This document shows, piece by piece, positions 8,054 through 12,500 of a stretch of 12,500 nucleotides of DNA. The translations under genes and the position numbers were made by a program. The stretch lies in the NCBI GenBank assembly GCA_037179515.1, contig JAXCGZ010003806.1:95001-107500 (forward strand), given 5' to 3'. Numbering within the stretch: position 1 is the stretch's first letter; every line of letters starts with the position of its first letter. Source of the stretch: Halocaridina rubra (Eukaryota > Arthropoda > Malacostraca > Decapoda > Atyidae). Under the pieces are notes generated by a model that worked only from the letters and a program-made list of their open reading frames with translations, was not told the DNA's origin and did no database searches.

Positions 8054-8207
8054 ATGAAAGTCAAACTGTTTAAACTGGATGTCGACTAATTAACATATCC
8101 TAATATTCCATTTTTCAACACATTGTCGTTTCGACTTTACGTCGACACCAAGTATTCGTATATATTTTTCTGCCCATAATTTTTTTTTTTTATGTGAGAT
8201 TTGTTCT
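8054..8207. repeat. Direct duplication, copy 2
   Basis: Second copy of 7737-7886, directly abutting the broken 5' end of the SINE. On its other side it runs into the decayed reverse transcriptase fragment. Confidence 0.9.
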
Positions 8208-8393
8208 CAATATTTGTTCTGCAACCTCTTTGTAACAAGTCATAACTTATAAACAATTCACTTTGTTTGCAATAAGTTAGACCAGAATTGAACAGCATAA
8301 TCCAGATGGGGCCTAACTATCTCGAGACAGAGCTGTAAAATAACCTTTTCCGTCTTATTACTAAGACCTCTTGAGATAAATCCTACAAATCAG
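8196..8393 (-). pseudogene. Decayed fragment of a second LINE reverse transcriptase
   Basis: One minus-strand frame, closed by several stops, reads FISRGLSNK, then KVILQLCLEIVRPHLDYAVQ followed by FWSNL, then after stops VTKRLQNKY. The IVRPHLDYAVQFWS block is the conserved region C-terminal to the reverse transcriptase palm in many CR1/Jockey/RTE-like elements. The LINE at 193-2955 does not contain this wording (its equivalent is SLINYCLKVWG), so this is a different family. It is cut on its 5' side by the ATT array at 8397 and on its 3' side by the duplication ending at 8207. Confidence 0.85.
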
Positions 8394-8395
8394 GG

Positions 8396-9078
<683 letters not shown>

Positions 9079-9267
9079 TACTTTGAAATAGCATTAAGTA
9101 ATATATTATACGTGTTTTATTCATTTATTTTATTTCGACATTATTTTGAGAAAAGTCCATCTTCGTTAGTACAGTTTATATATTAACTTGTTGGTGTATT
9201 TCAGTAATTATTTTATTGATTTATGGGATGCTAATGGATGTGTTTTTTATGCCTTGAGGAGGTATTT

Positions 9268-9344
9268 GCTACTGCTACTAATGCTACTGCTACTACTATT
9301 ATTATTATTACTATTATTATTATTATTATTATTATTATTAGTAA

Positions 9345-9430
<86 letters not shown>
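9268..9430. repeat. Compound CTA/GCT - ATT - TAG microsatellite
   Basis: CTA/GCT triplets (9268-9296) pass into ATT (9297-9340) and then about 29 TAG/AGT units (9345-9430). The left CTACTACTATT and right AATAGTAGTAG are reverse complements, so the array is roughly palindromic around its ATT centre. Frames give poly-Ser, Val, Leu or Thr only. Confidence 0.95.
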
Positions 9431-10017
9431 TAACAAGCCAAGCAAGAATCCATTTGGTAAAAGTCAAATCAGGTGGCTATAGCAGAGGAAGCAACTTGTA
9501 ATAAACAGAAAGAAAATGAGAGAATTGAATAAGATTGAATAAAATTGTACAAGTCAGTGTTGCCATATTGGCATTAATTCTCGAAAAATAAAATTTGAAT
9601 TCAATATCAATGTGTATTTCGCCTCTAAAAGTGCAAAGGAATTTTAACTGGACCCATACAAAGACTTTAAATATCCCCAGAGATCACAGATGGTTATGAA
9701 TATTTTTCATACATCATTCACCATGGGCTATTTGAGACATTTTTCACAGATTTAAGGTAATTTTGGATCATTCCACACCCATGACTCATCCTGATTCACA
9801 AAAGTTCCTTAGAGACTGACCCAAAGGTGTCATTGACTTCAATTGTATTTGGTCGCTCCTACTAACCCTACATGACCTTGCATTTCAGGTCTTTCCTCGC
9901 AAAGCTTGACCTAAAATAAGAAATTTCATTATAAATTAAGTTTTATAATCGTTATTCCAAAATATGAAATATATGATTTGTAATACTGTACACTAGAGTT
10001 TTAAGTTAAAAACTAGG
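9431..10017. other. Longest repeat-free stretch of the window, unassigned
   Basis: About 590 bp of ordinary A+T-rich DNA without microsatellites, promoter boxes or long frames. It includes CATGACCTTGC (about 9868-9878), whose reverse complement holds CAAGGTCA, and a second TGACCT near 9908. No exon can be supported. Confidence 0.5.
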
Positions 10018-10042
10018 TCTATCTATCTATATCTATCTATCT
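10018..10042. repeat. (ATCT)n microsatellite
   Basis: About six TCTA/ATCT tetranucleotides with one AT insertion. Confidence 0.9.
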
Positions 10043-10143
10043 TTTTTGTCAGTTTATATGTATATATTTTATGTATATATGTACTATATAGTGTAGTTTG
10101 TTTATAACTAAATAATATGTACACTGCATCGTTTTATGAGTCA

Positions 10144-10298
10144 CATTTAGTCCCCTTTATTTTTGGGGTGGATACAGACAGGTTAGAGCTAGGGAATTAA
10201 GGCTGGCTGCTCTTCCTAACGCTACGCAGTGGGCTCAGAAACGGTTTTGTCACCTCAAGTCGGGTGCTCTAACTACTGCGCTAAGTCCCTTCGTAATG
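10144..10298 (-). mobile_element. tRNA-derived SINE, second family
   Basis: On the minus strand, box A-like TAGCGCAGTAGT (plus 10272-10283) and a degenerate box B, GTTTCTGAGCCC (plus 10231-10242), head a body ending in CCACCCCAAAAATAAAGGGG. A headless relative lies at 6337-6410 and a further relative of the 3' part at 11560-11700. TATGAGTCA (10135-10143) and TATGAGTTA (10306-10314) lie at or near its borders and may be its target duplication. The exact 5' border is uncertain by about 8 bp. Confidence 0.75.
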
Positions 10299-10306
10299 TC
10301 ATATGT

Positions 10307-10324
10307 ATGAGTTAATAGTTAATT
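10307..10324. repeat. SINE target-site duplication, left copy
   Basis: ATGAGTTAATAGTTAATT; its partner at 10520-10537 differs only at one T/C. Confidence 0.9.
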
Positions 10325-10519
10325 TCTCTGTTTTTACGTCACGGACTCCCTTTCCAACTAAGGGCTAGGACGGTTGCCTTCTTGCGAAGGACTCGTTTTG
10401 GCAGACGTAATCGTTACCTTGAGTGCATGCCCATGCTAACCTCAGACCGTGACGGGGCGCGAACCCTCGACCTGACTCCTCATAGTCGCGGACGCTACCG
10501 TTTGAGCCACGGTGACTAC
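10325..10519 (-). mobile_element. Complete 195-bp tRNA-derived SINE with 18-bp target duplication
   Basis: On the minus strand, box A TGGCTCAAACGG (plus 10498-10509) and box B GGTTCGCGCCC (plus 10455-10465) form a polymerase III promoter, followed by a body of about 120 bp ending GTCCGTGACGTAAAAACAG. Flanking ATGAGTTAATAGTTAATT (10307-10324) and ATGAGTCAATAGTTAATT (10520-10537) differ at one base and define both ends. This is the best-bounded element in the window. A broken copy of the same family is at 7888-8053. Confidence 0.92.
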
Positions 10520-10537
10520 ATGAGTCAATAGTTAATT
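10520..10537. repeat. SINE target-site duplication, right copy
   Basis: ATGAGTCAATAGTTAATT, partner of 10307-10324. Confidence 0.9.
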
Positions 10538-10669
10538 AGAATACTAATATACCTGTCAGGTATGCAAGGAATTCGTCTCGGTCCACACCTGTGCACCTGT
10601 ATGGAATAATCAAGATAAACAAGACCCATCAAAGGATCTCCACCTGGAAGTTCCCAATTTCAGGTGAGA

Positions 10670-10682
10670 TGACCTTTGACCC
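10670..10682 (-). promoter_or_regulatory. DR1-like nuclear receptor motif
   Basis: The minus strand reads GGGTCA-A-AGGTCA, a direct repeat of two half-sites with a 1-bp spacer, the layout used by HNF4 and RXR/USP-type receptors. AGGTGA two bases upstream on the plus strand gives an additional inverted pair. CACCTG E-box-like hexamers recur nearby (10530-10700). No promoter or exon is visible, so this is only a motif match. Confidence 0.3.
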
Positions 10683-10861
10683 GGAATCGTTTCACCTGTG
10701 ACCCACGTGTTTTAGGTTTTTTTGTTCCTATTTTTCCTCCTGTTTAAGTGGGGTCTGTCAGCCTGTAATAACTTGATTATAGGATGGGGTTGTGTGTGGG
10801 TGTGTAAAACCAAGACGTTAAACGGGATGGGTATGAAAGCAATTAACCTGTGTTTTACCTG

Positions 10862-10930
10862 GGGCTTAATCTAGGGTTTTCTCTCCTGGGGGTCCATGTA
10901 TTCCCAGTGGGAATCGAACTATATCTGATG
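10862..10930 (-). mobile_element. Possible SINE remnant with box B
   Basis: The minus strand reads GTTCGATTCCC (plus 10909-10919), which fits box B and the T-arm of a tRNA, followed by CACTGGGAATACATGG. No box A lies upstream, so if this is a SINE it has lost its 5' end. Its 3' limit is not clear. Confidence 0.4.
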
Positions 10931-11183
10931 ACTTTTTAAAAAAAAAAAAATTTCATATTGTTTATTCATTTATTAAGTTAAAATATTTATTCATTTATGA
11001 ATAAAATGTAACTGAGATTACTGCTGATAGTAAAAAAAAAAAAAAATCACATTATGAGGTAGGCCATGTCGATTTAGCAGATTTAGCATGAACATCATTA
11101 GATTAATGGGGTTAGTAGTGGAACAGTACCTTTTTACAGTCTCATTTTCGATGCAGGATTGATACCTGACCTCTTTCTCTCTT

Positions 11184-11382
<199 letters not shown>

Positions 11383-11559
11383 TTTAATGCATATATGTAA
11401 ATATATATAAACATTTGATTATTTATTCTTAAAAATTGTAATATCTGTGCAGCTGGGAAACCGAAACACATTTGATCATAACATCCAATATATCAAACTT
11501 AACTGATTAATTCAGTGTCATTGCACAGGGTGGTCCAAAAGTAGGTAAGCAGTTCTTAA

Positions 11560-11700
11560 TTTTTTTTTTTTTTTTTACCCTTCTGGGTGGGGAATTACCT
11601 CTCTGAGGCCCTTCCTGATACCAGAGTGACTTAGGGATCTGTATACCAAGTTTTGGCCACGTCAATCATTGCCACACTTTAATACCAACCCTACATATAA
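11560..11700 (-). mobile_element. 3' part of a SINE with A17 tail
   Basis: The minus strand has AGGAAGGGCCTC, GGTAATTCCCCACCC and AGAAGGG, followed by 17 A (plus 11560-11576). The same order of blocks occurs at the 3' ends of the SINEs at 6337-6410 and 10144-10298. No polymerase III boxes are visible in this part, and the upstream limit is arbitrary where it meets the next SINE. Confidence 0.6.
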
Positions 11701-11702
11701 AA

Positions 11703-11880
11703 CCTTTATTTCATTATACAATGGGTATTCGTCAGCCGGGGCAAGCCCCAACCCCCCACTGTGGTGCCCAACCACAGCAGTAACCTGCCAGTAAACAGCT
11801 TAACCTCTCGGTCTTGGACGGGAACCTATCTCTCGACCTCGTGAATGCGAAGCGCGTTACCACTGTACTAGCCAGATGGA
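11703..11880 (-). mobile_element. tRNA-derived SINE with a LINE-like 3' end
   Basis: On the minus strand, TGGCTAGTACAGTGG (plus 11860-11874) is box A and GGTTCCCGTCC (plus 11816-11826) is box B with one base changed. The body runs through a G/C-rich stretch (CCACAGTGGGGGGTTGGGG). The last 27 bp (plus 11704-11730: CTTTATTTC, ATACA-TGGGTATTC) align with the 3' end of the LINE at 149-176, with about 24 matches and one small gap. SINEs that copy a LINE tail are recognised by that LINE's reverse transcriptase, so a partnership is inferred. Confidence 0.8.
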
Positions 11881-11909
11881 ACTATGTACCTATTTTTGGC
11901 CCACCCTGT

Positions 11910-12123
11910 ATATGTAATTCTTTTGAATACAATTGTAATAATGCCATTTTATGCACATAACGGAATGCCTCCTTAGGCATGTCCCCACGTAATGCTATAA
12001 GGTCAAAATAAAAAAAAATATAAATAAATAAATAGCCTCTACCAGGTACAGCGAATATGACCTTTGAATTATTTTCAATTAAATATTTAAAGGTACGCAT
12101 TAATTATGTATATACTTTAAAAT
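11910..12123. other. Unassigned A+T-rich sequence
   Basis: No supported gene. A 72-codon minus-strand frame (12100-11882) runs through the mariner end and low-complexity sequence and is not convincing. ATATTTAAAGGTA at 12083-12095 resembles the tandem repeat that follows. Confidence 0.5.
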
Positions 12124-12500
12124 CAAACCCTTTAAATCGTTCATTTAATATTATCTTTCATCAGCAAAGAGATTTAAATGCCTGTAAGCCTTGAGAAATT
12201 AATTGCATTCACTCCCTCTACGAAATATATTTAAATGTTATCTTTAATGTAATATATAATTTAAAATCCAGCTCCTTTAAACTGGTAATTTAAAAGAATA
12301 TCAACAGATAAGATATTTAAAGGTCTGTGATCATTTAGAAAATCAATTATATTCACTCCCTTTTCGAGTGGTATTTAAATTGTATCTTTAATGTATCTTT
12401 TGTCTTAGTCATTTAAATAATATCTTTTATATATCCTTTCCTAGATATTAAAGAAAGAAATTTTATAATATTTTAATTCTAACGTTTCAAAAATATTAGA
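12124..12500. repeat. A+T-rich tandem repeat, period about 144 bp
   Basis: At least two diverged units and part of a third. ATTCACTCCC recurs at 12207 and 12351 (144 bp apart), each followed by CGA, then TATTTAAAT and TTATCTTTAATGTA or GTATCTTTAATGTA, then a CTTTAAA or CATTTAAA block. TTTAAA is dispersed throughout. The array continues past the window edge, so total length is unknown. It may be satellite-like. Confidence 0.7.

Larger units (their letters stand above)
11526..11908. mobile_element. Mariner-like terminal inverted repeats enclosing SINE sequence
   Basis: CAGGGTGGTCCAAAAGTAGG (from 11526) and the reverse complement of 11887-11908, CAGGGTGGGCCAAAAATAGG, are the style of ends known from mariner elements and match at 20 of 22 positions. 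TA follows the right end; CA precedes the left, one base from the expected TA target. Only about 34 bp and 28 bp of element sequence remain beside the SINE pieces inside, so the host copy was a very short MITE or lost its interior. Confidence 0.75.

Noticed and set aside
7873..8073. 66-codon plus-strand gene
   Set aside because: It is the antisense of the SINE at 7888-8053. The same sequence recurs at 10325-10519.
10961..10998. Direct repeat TTTATTCATTTAT, two copies 25 bp apart
   Set aside because: Short and A+T-only apart from one C; easily due to chance or slippage in A+T-rich sequence.
11882..12100. 72-codon minus-strand gene
   Set aside because: It runs through the mariner end and T-rich sequence, has no recognisable domain, and its length is expected by chance in A+T-rich DNA.

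Overview
This window reads as nuclear DNA of an arthropod, most likely a malacostracan/decapod crustacean. The taxon is an inference. It rests on the very high density of long, nearly pure microsatellites (AT, AAT, GA, TAG), several different tRNA-derived SINE families, a CR1/Jockey-group LINE, hAT-, mariner- and Harbinger-like MITEs, and short TTAGG-type stretches. I see no convincing host protein-coding exon and no functional RNA gene. Almost every longer open frame outside 193-2976 is a microsatellite or repeat read as protein.

Layout. 124-2972 (minus): a 5'-truncated but otherwise open non-LTR retrotransposon encoding the distal endonuclease, a full reverse transcriptase and a C-terminal domain, ending in AATAAA plus an (ATT)n tail. 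3122-3559: (CT)n followed by two (GA)n arrays. 3672-3790: a weak SINE-like remnant. 4108-4322: a 215-bp MITE with long inverted repeats and an internal perfect palindrome. 4679-5653: AAT, AT and poly-T arrays. 5925-6074 and 7527-7678: two inverted copies of an unidentified dispersed repeat. 6553-6880: an hAT-like MITE with a degenerate 8-bp target duplication. 6926-7050: a tRNA-derived SINE between two TTAGG-like patches. 7737-8207: a roughly 150-bp direct duplication flanking a SINE that lacks its 5' end. 8196-8393: a dead fragment of a second LINE's reverse transcriptase. 8397-9430: ATT, AT and TAG arrays. 10144-10519: two different SINEs side by side, the second with an 18-bp target duplication. 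11186-11382: an ATT array. 11526-11908: mariner-like terminal repeats enclosing two SINE pieces. 12124-12500: a roughly 144-bp A+T-rich tandem repeat running off the window.

How the parts relate. The window records repeated retroposition. The most informative link is that the SINE at 11703-11880 ends in about 27 bp closely matching the 3' end of the LINE at 124-2972. This suggests that this LINE family, or a close relative, mobilises the SINE. The LINE's (ATT)n tail also suggests one route by which retroposition can seed ATT arrays, although the other arrays here lack adjoining LINE ends. No new enzymatic or defence system is apparent. What deserves a second look is the SINE/LINE pairing, nested insertions, the duplication at 7737-8207, and clustered TGACCT motifs.
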